A stretch of 64,000 nucleotides of DNA from an uncultured Phascolarctobacterium sp. (GTDB taxonomy: Bacteria > Bacillota > Negativicutes > Acidaminococcales > Acidaminococcaceae). The notes beneath the pieces are model-generated. The model saw only the letters and a program-made list of their open reading frames with translations, searched no databases and was not told the origin of the DNA. The position numbers were made by a program, and so were the translations under genes. This document shows, piece by piece, positions 50,000-58,480 of this stretch; position 1 is the first letter of the stretch; every line of letters starts with the position of its first letter. The stretch spans positions 1-64,000 of the forward strand of contig NZ_CAAGLX010000025.1 of the NCBI RefSeq assembly GCF_900770955.1, read 5' to 3'.

Positions 50000-51955
50000 T
50001 TAATTCAAATTTCTTACAATATGAATTATATTTTCCTTGGACAGCTTCTGCAGCGTATAATAATTGGCCTGCATTGCGGCGGCAACCTTCTTTGCCAGGC
50101 CCAGCTTGATAAAATCACTTTCCGTGTCAATAACCACCGAGGTAATTTTAGCTTTGGCGATTTTCTCAGCAATACTTATCGCTGCGGCAACAGGGTCCTT
50201 TTCACCCTCATGTACGGCATTCGCGCGTCCGTCAGTAACAAGAATCAGAATCGGCTCCAGCTCGCTGTCACGCTTGTTCAGCATCGCCAGCGTCTGTAAC
50301 GACAGTGCCAGGCCATCTGCCAGCGGTGTTTTGCCGCCGGTCGGCATTTCTGCCAGACGCTTCTGTGCCAGGTCCACGCTGCGTGTAATCGGCAGCAGCA
50401 TGTCGGCCTTATCACGGCGAAAGGCAATCATGCCTACGCGGTCACGCTTTTGGTACGCCTCCTGCAGCATGTAGAAGATGGCACCCTTAACGGCGCGCAT
50501 ACGCTCACGTGCACCCATGGAGCCACTGGCATCCACCGCAAAAAGGAAGGTATTGCCTATGCGTTTTTCGCGCACCTTTTGGCGTAAATCCTCCTCCTTG
50601 ATGTTCAGCGCACAGCCATTATCCTCACGCAGGCGCTGATACGGCGCTGCAGCGCGGATGGTAGCATCAAAGGCCAGGTCCGTAACCTTGCTCTTGGGCT
50701 GCTCGGCACGCACATAACGTCCCTGCTTCAGGTCGGTCTTCGTCACGCTGCGCTTGCCGCTGCCGCGGCGCACATTGCGGTCCTTACCCAAATCCAGCAG
50801 CATCTTCGGCAGGCGAAAGCTCTTGTCGATATCGGCAAGCTGTTCCTCCGGCGCCAGATTGCTGTTATTATGCTCCTGCTGCTGCTCGTCCTCGTCACTC
50901 TCGTCATCCTCATCCTCGTCATCAGAAGCATCATTGTCTTCATTATCATTGCCGTTATCTAAGGGCGGAGGCGGCGGCAGCTGGTTATCTTCGTTATCCT
51001 CGTCGTTATTTTCATCGTCAGGATTATCTTCGTTATCCTGCTCGTTTTCTTCTTCGTTTTGCTTATCGTCCTGCTGCTCCTGCTCTTCCGGCTGCTGCTC
51101 GGGCGGCTTGCGCATACGGTGCGGCAGCACGAACTGCGCTGCCTCCTCCACGTCCTTCGGCAACACATAAGCACGTCCAGCTAAGGCAGCGATAGCACGT
51201 GCAGCCTCCAGTAGATAAATTTCTGCACGATGACCGGCGCAAAAGGCCTGCGAACACAGCTGAGCGGCAAGCATCAGCATCGCATCGCTCACCTCTACCT
51301 GTGGCAGCAGCTCACGCGCTACCTTAACCTTAGCTGCCAGGGCAGCGGTTTCTTCTGCATATTGCGCGCAAAATGCAAGGGTATTGCTGCTATATGCTAA
51401 GGCACGTCGGATAACCTCTACGCGCTGCGCGATATCCTGCAGCGCCTGCATATCAGCGTACATGCCGAAGCGGTCTAAGATATGTCCTGGCAGAGTGCCC
51501 TCCTCCGGATTCATGGTAGCAATGACGGTCGTGTGCACCTCATGGCTGCAGCTGATGCCATCACGCTCTACATTGTTGACGCCTGCGCTGTTGGCATCCA
51601 GCGCTGCGGTCAACAGCTCCTGACGTAGCAGGTTAGCTTCATCAATATAAAGAATATTATCCGTTGCACGTGCCAGAATACCCGGTGAAAAACGTTTTTC
51701 GCCCAGGCTCACGGCAGCCTCCAGGTCGATGCTGCCAAAAAGCATATCCTCTGTTACGTTCAGTGGCAGCGTCAGCAGCTTTTGCGCACCGACAAGGCTC
51801 TGCACACTGCGGGCCAGCACGGATTTTGCCGTGCCCTTGGCACCGCCTATGAGCAGGCCGCCTGCTCTGCGGTTGACCAGAGCAATGAGCAAGGCCTTTT
51901 TAGCCTCCTCCTGCCCCACAACCGCAGTAAAGGGATAAAGATTATCTTTAAGCAT
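50000..51955 (-). CDS. Chelatase subunit D (BchD/ChlD-like, AAA + VWA)
   Basis: About 651 aa from the ATG 8 nt after AAGGAG; a TTG at 51961 is too close. The N-terminal AAA+ domain (YPFTAVVGQEEAKKALL, GGAKGTAKS) is followed by a very acidic Glu/Asp/Asn/Gln linker (about residues 295-375) and a C-terminal von Willebrand A domain with MIDAS DASGSMG near residue 470. BchD-type proteins form the platform that couples BchI ATPase rings to the H/CobN subunit. It follows bchI by 12 bp. The metal and tetrapyrrole are not identified. Confidence 0.9.
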   Translation of the reverse strand: MLKDNLYPFTAVVGQEEAKKALLIALVNRRAGGLLIGGAKGTAKSVLARSVQSLVGAQKLLTLPLNVTEDMLFGSIDLEAAVSLGEKRFSPGILARATDNILYIDEANLLRQELLTAALDANSAGVNNVERDGISCSHEVHTTVIATMNPEEGTLPGHILDRFGMYADMQALQDIAQRVEVIRRALAYSSNTLAFCAQYAEETAALAAKVKVARELLPQVEVSDAMLMLAAQLCSQAFCAGHRAEIYLLEAARAIAALAGRAYVLPKDVEEAAQFVLPHRMRKPPEQQPEEQEQQDDKQNEEENEQDNEDNPDDENNDEDNEDNQLPPPPPLDNGNDNEDNDASDDEDEDDESDEDEQQQEHNNSNLAPEEQLADIDKSFRLPKMLLDLGKDRNVRRGSGKRSVTKTDLKQGRYVRAEQPKSKVTDLAFDATIRAAAPYQRLREDNGCALNIKEEDLRQKVREKRIGNTFLFAVDASGSMGARERMRAVKGAIFYMLQEAYQKRDRVGMIAFRRDKADMLLPITRSVDLAQKRLAEMPTGGKTPLADGLALSLQTLAMLNKRDSELEPILILVTDGRANAVHEGEKDPVAAAISIAEKIAKAKITSVVIDTESDFIKLGLAKKVAAAMQANYYTLQKLSKENIIHIVRNLN

Positions 51956-51967
51956 AGTCAACGCTCC

Positions 51968-52996
51968 TTAGGCTTCGGCAGCCAAAAAGCTTTCTACCTT
52001 ATTCCAATCCAGTTCGCCCTCTTCAAACGGACGGCGGCGCATACGGTGCGGCAGCACCAGCTTAGCTGCTTCCTTCAAATCATCAAGGTTAGCCTGCTTG
52101 CGGCCGTTGAAGGCAGCCAGAGTCAGCGCTGTCTTGATAACAGTAATATCAGCACGGTGGCCGTCAACACCCAGCTCAACAGACAGCTTTGCCACGGTTT
52201 CCAGCAGCTTATCGTCAATAGCTACCTCCGGCAGCAGCTTGCCGGCAGCAATAATTTTTTCTGCCAGCTCCTCCTGCGCTTCCTTATAACCTGCAATAAA
52301 GCTCTCAGCATCATTTTCATAAGCCAGACGGCGCTTGATTACCTCTACGCGCTGCAGCGGATCATGCTCGCCGGTCACGACAACGCTCAGGCCAAAGCGG
52401 TCCAAAAGCTGCGGGCGGATGTCACCCTCTTCGGGGTTCATAGTGCCTACCAGCACAAAGCGTGCGGGGTGGGAATAGGAAACACCCTCGCGCTCAACGG
52501 TGTTTACGCCCATAGCAGCGGCGTCCAGCAGCACGTCTACAACGTGGTCATCCAACAGGTTAATTTCATCTACATATAAAATATTGCGGTTGGCCTGCGC
52601 CAGAATACCGGGTTCAAACTTTTTCTCGCCATGCTTAATTGCATGCTCAATATCCAATGTACCGACAACGCGATCTTCGGTTGCGCTTACAGGCAGCTCA
52701 ACCACGCGCATATTGATGGTTTCCTCCGGCAATGTGCCCTCTGCCTGTAGCTTAGCAGTGCAATCGTCGCAAAGCTGGCTGCTGTGCGGGTCACAGTGGA
52801 AGCGACAGCCGTGCACGGCCGCCATCGGCGGCAGCAGCTCGGCGAGAGCACGTACAGCAGTAGATTTGGCCGTGCCCTTTTCGCCTTTAATCAAAACACC
52901 GCCCAAAGCCGGGTTAATAACATTCAAAATTAGGGACAGCTTCATTTCTTCCTGTCCGACAATCGCAGTAAAAGGATACACAGCAGTACGTTTCAT
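51968..52996 (-). CDS. Chelatase AAA+ ATPase subunit I (BchI/ChlI-like)
   Basis: A 342-aa protein with Walker A GEKGTAKST near residue 38, Walker B NILYVDEINLLDD near residue 140 and sensor/arginine regions (GTMNPEEGDIRPQLLDRFGL). A CRFHCDP...CDDC Cys cluster near residues 66-80 is characteristic of many BchI proteins. It hydrolyses ATP to drive the H subunit of a class I chelatase. First gene of the I-D pair; the promoter region at about 53035-53075 has TATAAT and an imperfect GTGTCTAC/GTATACAC inverted repeat. Confidence 0.92.
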   Translation of the reverse strand: MKRTAVYPFTAIVGQEEMKLSLILNVINPALGGVLIKGEKGTAKSTAVRALAELLPPMAAVHGCRFHCDPHSSQLCDDCTAKLQAEGTLPEETINMRVVELPVSATEDRVVGTLDIEHAIKHGEKKFEPGILAQANRNILYVDEINLLDDHVVDVLLDAAAMGVNTVEREGVSYSHPARFVLVGTMNPEEGDIRPQLLDRFGLSVVVTGEHDPLQRVEVIKRRLAYENDAESFIAGYKEAQEELAEKIIAAGKLLPEVAIDDKLLETVAKLSVELGVDGHRADITVIKTALTLAAFNGRKQANLDDLKEAAKLVLPHRMRRRPFEEGELDWNKVESFLAAEA

Positions 52997-53109
52997 TTAT
53001 ATTCCTCCATTTATTAAAAAGAGCTATCAATAAAATATGTATCTAATTATACAGTGTCTACTAGGTATACACGCAAGCGATTTAATGAAAAAGTTATACG
53101 AAAATTAAA

Positions 53110-53157
53110 AACCGGTCAACTAAAATCAGATTTTGCTCCTGATTTTAGTCAGACGGT
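53110..53157 (-). terminator. Terminator after binding lipoprotein 2
   Basis: A long stem with ACTAAAATCAG/CTGATTTTAGT core, extended by imperfect AACCGTCTG pairing, followed by TTTTAATTTT on the minus strand, 40 bp after the 325-aa gene. Confidence 0.8.
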
Positions 53158-53197
53158 TGCTTAACTTCACAAAAAAGATTTTTTTACTCAAATCTTC

Positions 53198-54175
53198 TTA
53201 CTTCACCCGCAGATGCTGCCCCACAGACATAGCAAAGGCTTCGCCATAAGCAGCATGGGCAATTTCCTGCACGCCAAAAACAACGTCCTGCGAGCAGTTG
53301 TAGATATAGCCTTCGTTGGGATAAAAAAGTTGCTTGCTTTTGATAGCTCGCATAGTTTGCAGCGACGGATCCTCTAAGAATTCTTTATTATATTTTTTGA
53401 TATCAAAGTTTCCGTGATCATTATAAACCGGCATAATCAGCAAATCCGGATCAATCTTCACCAACATTTCCTTGGTAACCTGCTGGCCGTTATTGAGTCC
53501 TGCCGCTGACACACCATTGATGACGCCTGCCTCCTTACACATATCGTCAAAAATGCAGCCCTTGCCACCGTAGGAGCTCATCAGCGAAACAAGCACAATT
53601 TTCTTAGGCTGCTGCAGCTTGAGCTCTGCTACCTGCTGCTTCACCTGCGCCAGTTTACTGTCCATCAGCCGCACCAGCTCTTCACCCTTAGTATCGGCGT
53701 GCATAGCCTTGGCGATGGTGCGCACGTTCTGCCTGATATCCGCAATAGTTGACGGTCCCTTAAGGACAATGACGTTCATGCCCAGATTACGCAAATTTTC
53801 AACACGGTTCATGTCGCTCCAATCGTAGACAAAAACTACGTCCGGCTTCAGCGCCAGCACCTCTTCGGCAGAGGGATTTTTTATTTTGTGTTGAATTTTT
53901 TTAGCCTGCTCTACAAGATTAGAGCTCACAGGATCATCTGCAAGATAATTGACGGCAACCAATTTATCTTCCATGCCCAAGCCCATAACTATGCCATCAC
54001 TGCTGAGCGCCAGCGTCAACACCTTTTGCGGTGCCTGTTTGAACGTGGTTACGGTTCCATGCTCATCAGTTACCGTATAGCTGCTGCCAGCGGCAGCGTC
54101 TTTACCGCCGCTGTCTTGCCCGCAGCCTGTAACTAAAAGCAGCAGCAACAGCAGTAAACAAAAAATTTTCTTCAT
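53198..54175 (-). CDS. ABC-type substrate-binding lipoprotein (BtuF/FepB class) 2
   Basis: A 325-aa protein with lipoprotein signal LLLVTGCGQ (Cys near residue 18). Class III binding fold: QAPQKVLTLALSSDGIVMGLG, ALKPDVVFVYDWSD, IDPDLLIMPVYND. It contains SYGGKGCIFDDMCK, with the same Cys pair as the protein at 41758. It lies 191 bp downstream of TonB receptor 4 and upstream of bchI. Ligand probably a corrinoid, haem or metal chelate; no ATPase is adjacent. A 10-bp palindrome ATAGCGCTAT (near 54270) lies in its upstream region. Confidence 0.85.
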   Translation of the reverse strand: MKKIFCLLLLLLLLVTGCGQDSGGKDAAAGSSYTVTDEHGTVTTFKQAPQKVLTLALSSDGIVMGLGMEDKLVAVNYLADDPVSSNLVEQAKKIQHKIKNPSAEEVLALKPDVVFVYDWSDMNRVENLRNLGMNVIVLKGPSTIADIRQNVRTIAKAMHADTKGEELVRLMDSKLAQVKQQVAELKLQQPKKIVLVSLMSSYGGKGCIFDDMCKEAGVINGVSAAGLNNGQQVTKEMLVKIDPDLLIMPVYNDHGNFDIKKYNKEFLEDPSLQTMRAIKSKQLFYPNEGYIYNCSQDVVFGVQEIAHAAYGEAFAMSVGQHLRVK

Positions 54176-54319
54176 GCTTCATGCCTCTATTCTCATCATT
54201 TTACCTTTGCAGCATTGACTCATTTGCAGCAACACTGACAATACAATAATTTATATTATAAAGTATATAGCGCTATGATAGTCAAGAGGATTTCCGGTAA
54301 GAAAGTTCTTCACACGTCA

Positions 54320-54344
54320 AAAAGGCGGCGCAATGCGCCGCCTT
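54320..54344 (-). terminator. GGCGGCGC-type terminator after TonB receptor 4
   Basis: AAGGCGGCGCATTGCGCCGCCTT perfect hairpin with T5 on the minus strand, 22 bp after the receptor stop. Confidence 0.88.
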
Positions 54345-54366
54345 AATGGTTAGACTGTTATTTAAT

Positions 54367-56289
54367 TTAGAAGGTGTATTCTGCGCCGATGATGAAGGAA
54401 CGTCCTGCCATCGGATATTTTGCTTCACCGTTTTTGTACAAGCCGCCGAATTCAGCATAGCGTGCATTAGTAAGATTGTAGCCATTGATAAACAGCTTGG
54501 CATTATCATTAATCTTATACTGTGCACCAAGATCTAAAGTGAAATAGCTGCTGTCTACAAAATTCTTTTCAGATTGTCCGGTAACAGCATTAGCATTCAG
54601 GGTGAACAGCCAATCAGCATTCTTATACTTCAAGCCGGCACGATAAATATTCGGCTTAGTAGTCAAATCCTTAGTAAAGCCGTAACCCTTGTCCTGCTTA
54701 ACCTGTACATATGTATAAGAAGCATAAGCAGACAAATTATCATCAAAATCATGATTCAGACTCAATTCCAAACCACGACGTTTTTCTTTATTAACGTTAA
54801 TAGCCTGGGTAGTTGTTCCGCCATCCCATGCCCAGTCAATAGCGTCCTTGATATCACTATAGAATACACTGGCAGAAATATCTGTCTTATCATTCAGCTT
54901 TGTATTGCCACCAAAGGTCCAAACATAACCTTTTTCCGGTTTAAGGTTAGGATCACCGTAAGTCGGGTACATGCCCGGCTGATACCAGAACAGGTCATCT
55001 GTAGTAGGTGCATTAAATACACGTCCCCAAGATAAGTAAACATTGCTGTTTTCATCAAACTTTTTATTCAAAGCAATCTTTGGAGTAACCTCACTGCCAT
55101 ACTTGCTGTGATGATCATAACGCAGGCCTGTATTTAATTGCCAGCTCGGAGCAAACTCCCATCTGTTTTCTGCAAAGATTGCTTTATTATTAATATCACG
55201 CTCACCAGTGTATAATGCGTTATTATCAACCGTAGTCTTGTAATATTCCAAACCTGCAGTCATTTCATCAGTATCACTAAATTTAAAGTTCTGCTGCGCC
55301 TCTATACCGATTGTAGAATCTGTAAAGTTAGATTGCATATATGAAACCGGAGATCTGAAATGGGCATGCTGGTAGTTTTTATATACCTGAACATAGCCTT
55401 TTTCATCGCTGCTTTCATTCCAGTCATAACGCAAGGCAATGTTATTGCTGATGCGTTTATGGCTGTCGGTTGTTCCAAAGCCGGAAGAATTGAACGGAGA
55501 ACCGCCTTCGGCATTGATATGCTCAAAGTTAATACCAATACGGTTATCTTCTCCGACCTTTTGATCCAGCTTAACAATAACACCGGTATCATCATAGCCG
55601 GAATTCTTCAAAAGCTGAGATTTACCATTAGCATCTTTAAATTTATATTCGCCTCTGCGTTCTTTGGTTGCAGAAACGATAATTCCTAAACCGCTGTCAT
55701 TGCTGCCGCTAGCAGAAATTGCATACTGTTCGGCATTCCAGCTACCGCCTGCTGCTTTAACGGTAACATGGTTACCGATGTCGCTGCCTTTTTTCAGGAT
55801 AACATTGATAACGCCGCCGACTGCATCGGTACCATACAGAGCAGAACCGCCGCCCTTAAGTACTTCGATACGTTCGATTGCATTAACCGGAGGCAGCCAA
55901 TCGGCACTGCTGTTACCGCTGCTGCCAAGGTTCATTCTGCGTCCGTCAATCAACACCAAAACTCTTTCATCACCATTGAGAAGAATCTTATCCTGACCCA
56001 TAGAGGAGCCTTTAGCGCCACTGCCTAACACGTTAACACCGGGAATTGCTCTTAATGCATCTGAAGCACTGGCATAATTTTGGTCAGCAATTTCTTCCTT
56101 AGTAATTACGCTGATATCAGCCGGTGTATCAACCTTTTGTGTCGGTACACGGCTTGCCGTTATTACCATATCCTCCAACGCAAACTCCTGCAAATCCTCC
56201 TGTGCAAAAGCGGTGCCGCCCCATACCAAAGTGGTACCTGCAAGCAAGGACACCATTACAGCATTACGTAAGCTTTGAACATTTTTCAT
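54367..56289 (-). CDS. TonB-dependent outer-membrane receptor 4
   Basis: A 640-aa receptor, less similar to the other three. Signal peptide (MKNVQSLRNAVMVSLLAGT...TAFAQE), TonB-box-like LEDMVITASRVP, plug (ILLNGDERVLVLIDGRRMN; LKGGGSALYGTDAVGGVIN) and barrel ending GAEYTF. The ATG follows AAAGGTGGG. It has a good promoter and a 100-nt leader. It is followed by binding lipoprotein 2 and the chelatase I and D genes, so it is the best candidate entry gate for that pathway. Confidence 0.92.
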   Translation of the reverse strand: MKNVQSLRNAVMVSLLAGTTLVWGGTAFAQEDLQEFALEDMVITASRVPTQKVDTPADISVITKEEIADQNYASASDALRAIPGVNVLGSGAKGSSMGQDKILLNGDERVLVLIDGRRMNLGSSGNSSADWLPPVNAIERIEVLKGGGSALYGTDAVGGVINVILKKGSDIGNHVTVKAAGGSWNAEQYAISASGSNDSGLGIIVSATKERRGEYKFKDANGKSQLLKNSGYDDTGVIVKLDQKVGEDNRIGINFEHINAEGGSPFNSSGFGTTDSHKRISNNIALRYDWNESSDEKGYVQVYKNYQHAHFRSPVSYMQSNFTDSTIGIEAQQNFKFSDTDEMTAGLEYYKTTVDNNALYTGERDINNKAIFAENRWEFAPSWQLNTGLRYDHHSKYGSEVTPKIALNKKFDENSNVYLSWGRVFNAPTTDDLFWYQPGMYPTYGDPNLKPEKGYVWTFGGNTKLNDKTDISASVFYSDIKDAIDWAWDGGTTTQAINVNKEKRRGLELSLNHDFDDNLSAYASYTYVQVKQDKGYGFTKDLTTKPNIYRAGLKYKNADWLFTLNANAVTGQSEKNFVDSSYFTLDLGAQYKINDNAKLFINGYNLTNARYAEFGGLYKNGEAKYPMAGRSFIIGAEYTF

Positions 56290-56391
56290 ACTCTAAACCC
56301 ACCTTTGAAAAAATTTTATAGCAAACCATACGCCTCTATACTTTCAAGACAGGCGCACGGCAAGGCTAGCTTCCTTTCTCTCTCAGCTATC

Positions 56392-56420
56392 AGTTTATCT
56401 TCTTATCATTTACTCGTCAA
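56392..56420 (-). promoter_or_regulatory. Promoter of TonB receptor 4
   Basis: -35 TTGACG (56415-56420), 17-bp spacer, -10 TAAACT (56392-56397). The leader has a CGCCT/AGGCG hairpin with a TGAAAG loop (about 56330-56355), weakly like the leaders of receptors 1-3. Confidence 0.6.
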
Positions 56421-56463
56421 CGGCAAAAATAGGGGTATTATTTCGCCGCGAGTATTTATTTAC

Positions 56464-57234
56464 TTACTTTATATAATGAACATCATAGGCAACCGACTGT
56501 ACACACTTGGCATCTGCATCGTAATCAAAAAGCAGTACCGCAGGCTCACCGCTGTACGCCAGCTTCAGCGCGCCCCGGTCAATAACAACGCTCTGCCCCA
56601 CGTTCATATCCATCCACTGCGTAAAGCCTGTCTGGTTGCAGACAATCACTGTCACATCAGTTACATTAGATGCATGCAGCCAAGCCGGAAGCGGATTACC
56701 GCACACCTGCGTCGGCGGCCAGGCAGCAACGTCGACAATTATTTCAGCGCCCTGCGCCTTAGTCCCTTCGTAATATTCAGGGAACCACAGGTCAGCGCAC
56801 ACCAGCACTCCCGTCTGCAGACCACTGCAGGGAAGCACTGTAAAGCTGTCGCCTTTATCAGCCCAAGCCTCTGCTCCCAATTCACCGCCAAACAGCTTGC
56901 GGTGACGGCCGATCAGCTCGCCCTCAGGTCCGAAAACCAAACAGCTGTTGAAGTTTTTATTACAGGCTGCGTCATATTCTCCGCAACCTAAAAAGAGAGT
57001 AATGCCATATTCACGGCACAATTTGCGCAGCGCCGCCAGCTCAGGTGATGGCTGAGGCGCTACCACAGCATTTTCATCTATACGATAAAAATAATATCCC
57101 TGTACCGCTGCCTCCGGTGTTAATACCCAGTCAGCGCCCTGCTCTGCCGCCACACGCACCGCCTGCTCCAACATCTGCAGGTTACGTTCCTGCGGACCGC
57201 AGCTGAGCTCTAAATGACATAAAGCAATCCTCAT
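56464..57234 (-). CDS. Nitrilase-superfamily carbon-nitrogen hydrolase
   Basis: About 256 aa from the ATG of MRIALCHLELSCG, 7 nt after GGAGG. The Glu-Lys-Cys triad is visible: Glu in LTPEAAVQG, Lys in RHRKLFGGELG, Cys in VLVCADLWFPEYY. These enzymes hydrolyse amides or nitriles; closest subgroup (omega-amidase, N-carbamoyl or other) cannot be fixed. It sits between TonB receptor 4 and the radical SAM gene; a link to amide side chains of an imported corrinoid or metallophore is speculative. Confidence 0.8.
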   Translation of the reverse strand: MRIALCHLELSCGPQERNLQMLEQAVRVAAEQGADWVLTPEAAVQGYYFYRIDENAVVAPQPSPELAALRKLCREYGITLFLGCGEYDAACNKNFNSCLVFGPEGELIGRHRKLFGGELGAEAWADKGDSFTVLPCSGLQTGVLVCADLWFPEYYEGTKAQGAEIIVDVAAWPPTQVCGNPLPAWLHASNVTDVTVIVCNQTGFTQWMDMNVGQSVVIDRGALKLAYSGEPAVLLFDYDADAKCVQSVAYDVHYIK

Positions 57235-57404
57235 TCTCTTTCCTCCGAAAATGCTAAACAATCACTGTTTTTATTTTATTGTATATACTAAGAATATAGT
57301 CAAGGAAAAATGCGCTAACACAGCTTCATTCTGTCAAAAAGCATGTAAAAGAGCAATATTACCTGTCAGAATCAATGTTAAGTATGTTATTTATCAAAAA
57401 AAGA

Positions 57405-57457
57405 AACGTCAGCAAATCGGATTTGATTATTAAGTACCCGACGCTGACGTTTTTTTA
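57405..57457 (-). terminator. Terminator after the radical SAM gene
   Basis: AACGTCAGC/GCTGACGTT stem with a 29-nt loop, followed by T-rich sequence on both strands; it abuts the stop of the radical SAM gene. The 57235-57404 gap holds the nitrilase promoter region and nothing else I can identify. Confidence 0.7.
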
Positions 57458-58480
57458 CTTCTGTATGCGTTTTATCGCCTCTCGCTTCATGCTGCACTCC
57501 GCGCCATAGGCAGACTTATCCTCAAAGCCATACCAACGCGCGAAGCAACCGCCGCCACACAATTTAAAATCGTCGCATTGACGGCAAAAGTCCATAGACT
57601 CGGCAATCACCTGCTTAGTTTTTTCTACCAGGGCAAGCTCTAAGCCGTTATATACATTACCAATGTAAAAATCCGCATCACCTACTAGCGAAGAGCAGGC
57701 ATAAATATCACCCTTGGCATCCACAAAGGCTGCCTCGCCGTTCATGGCGTAGCAATGGCCAAAGGTCAGACTGCAATCCTTACACAAAAGCTGTGCCCTC
57801 TCCTGCTGCGCAATCGCTATCCGCACTCCTGTGAGCTTCGCCATCTCATCGCAGCGTGCAAAAACACGCTGCATAGCCTGCTGCATCGCTGCAGACGCAG
57901 GTGGCTGCAGGTCGCGTCCGCGTCCCTGACCGCGCAGGATGTCAAAGCCGATTTTACGGATGTTACCCAAAAAATAGGCAAAATCCACGATGCCCTCGAG
58001 CGTATCTACATTTTCCGATGTCACTACGCAAGTTACGCCACAGGCAATATTATTGCGGCGCAAAACTTCAATGCCTTTTAAAATCTCGCCGGTCGCACCA
58101 TAGCCATTCTTTTTCAGCCTCAGCTTGTCATTGACCGCCGGTCTGCCGTCAAGGCTCACTCCGATAGCAACCTTATTTTTATAGAGGTACTTGGCAATCT
58201 TATCGGTAAGCAGAGAGCCGTTAGTCTGCAGCTGCAGTACGGCAGGCAGCTTTTCCTGATGCACATAGTCTACTACTGCCTGCAGGCAGTCAAAGTTCAG
58301 CAGCGGCTCGCCGCCGCTGAACTGAATAACAAAGCGTTCACCGCCAGCTGCTGCCAGCTTCACAGCCGCCAACGCAGTTGCCGGCGACATCACACTGCGG
58401 TCATGCTCAGCAGCATAACAGTAGCGACAGATAAAATTACACTGGCCCGTCAGGCTCAGCACCAGCATTTTAATGCTCAT
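57455..58480 (-). CDS. Radical SAM/SPASM protein coupled to the CobN-type chelatase
   Basis: About 341 aa from the ATG of MSIKMLVLSLTG, 9 nt after GGAGG. The radical SAM cluster motif CNFICRYC is at residues 14-21, with FSGGEPLLN (SAM binding) and GVSLDGR. The C-terminus has SPASM-type Cys groups (CKDC...C, CSS, CRQCDDFKLCGGGC, C) for auxiliary Fe-S clusters. Family members modify peptides/proteins or tetrapyrrole side chains (anSME, AhbD). It overlaps the cobN-like stop by 11 bp, so it is co-translated with it. Substrate unknown; anaerobic metabolism implied. Confidence 0.85.
   Translation of the reverse strand: MSIKMLVLSLTGQCNFICRYCYAAEHDRSVMSPATALAAVKLAAAGGERFVIQFSGGEPLLNFDCLQAVVDYVHQEKLPAVLQLQTNGSLLTDKIAKYLYKNKVAIGVSLDGRPAVNDKLRLKKNGYGATGEILKGIEVLRRNNIACGVTCVVTSENVDTLEGIVDFAYFLGNIRKIGFDILRGQGRGRDLQPPASAAMQQAMQRVFARCDEMAKLTGVRIAIAQQERAQLLCKDCSLTFGHCYAMNGEAAFVDAKGDIYACSSLVGDADFYIGNVYNGLELALVEKTKQVIAESMDFCRQCDDFKLCGGGCFARWYGFEDKSAYGAECSMKREAIKRIQK

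Noticed and set aside
54260..54285. ATAGCGCTAT palindrome as a Fur or other defined operator
   Set aside because: The sequence is palindromic but does not resemble a Fur box, and only one copy was noticed; I mention it in the gene entry without assigning a regulator.
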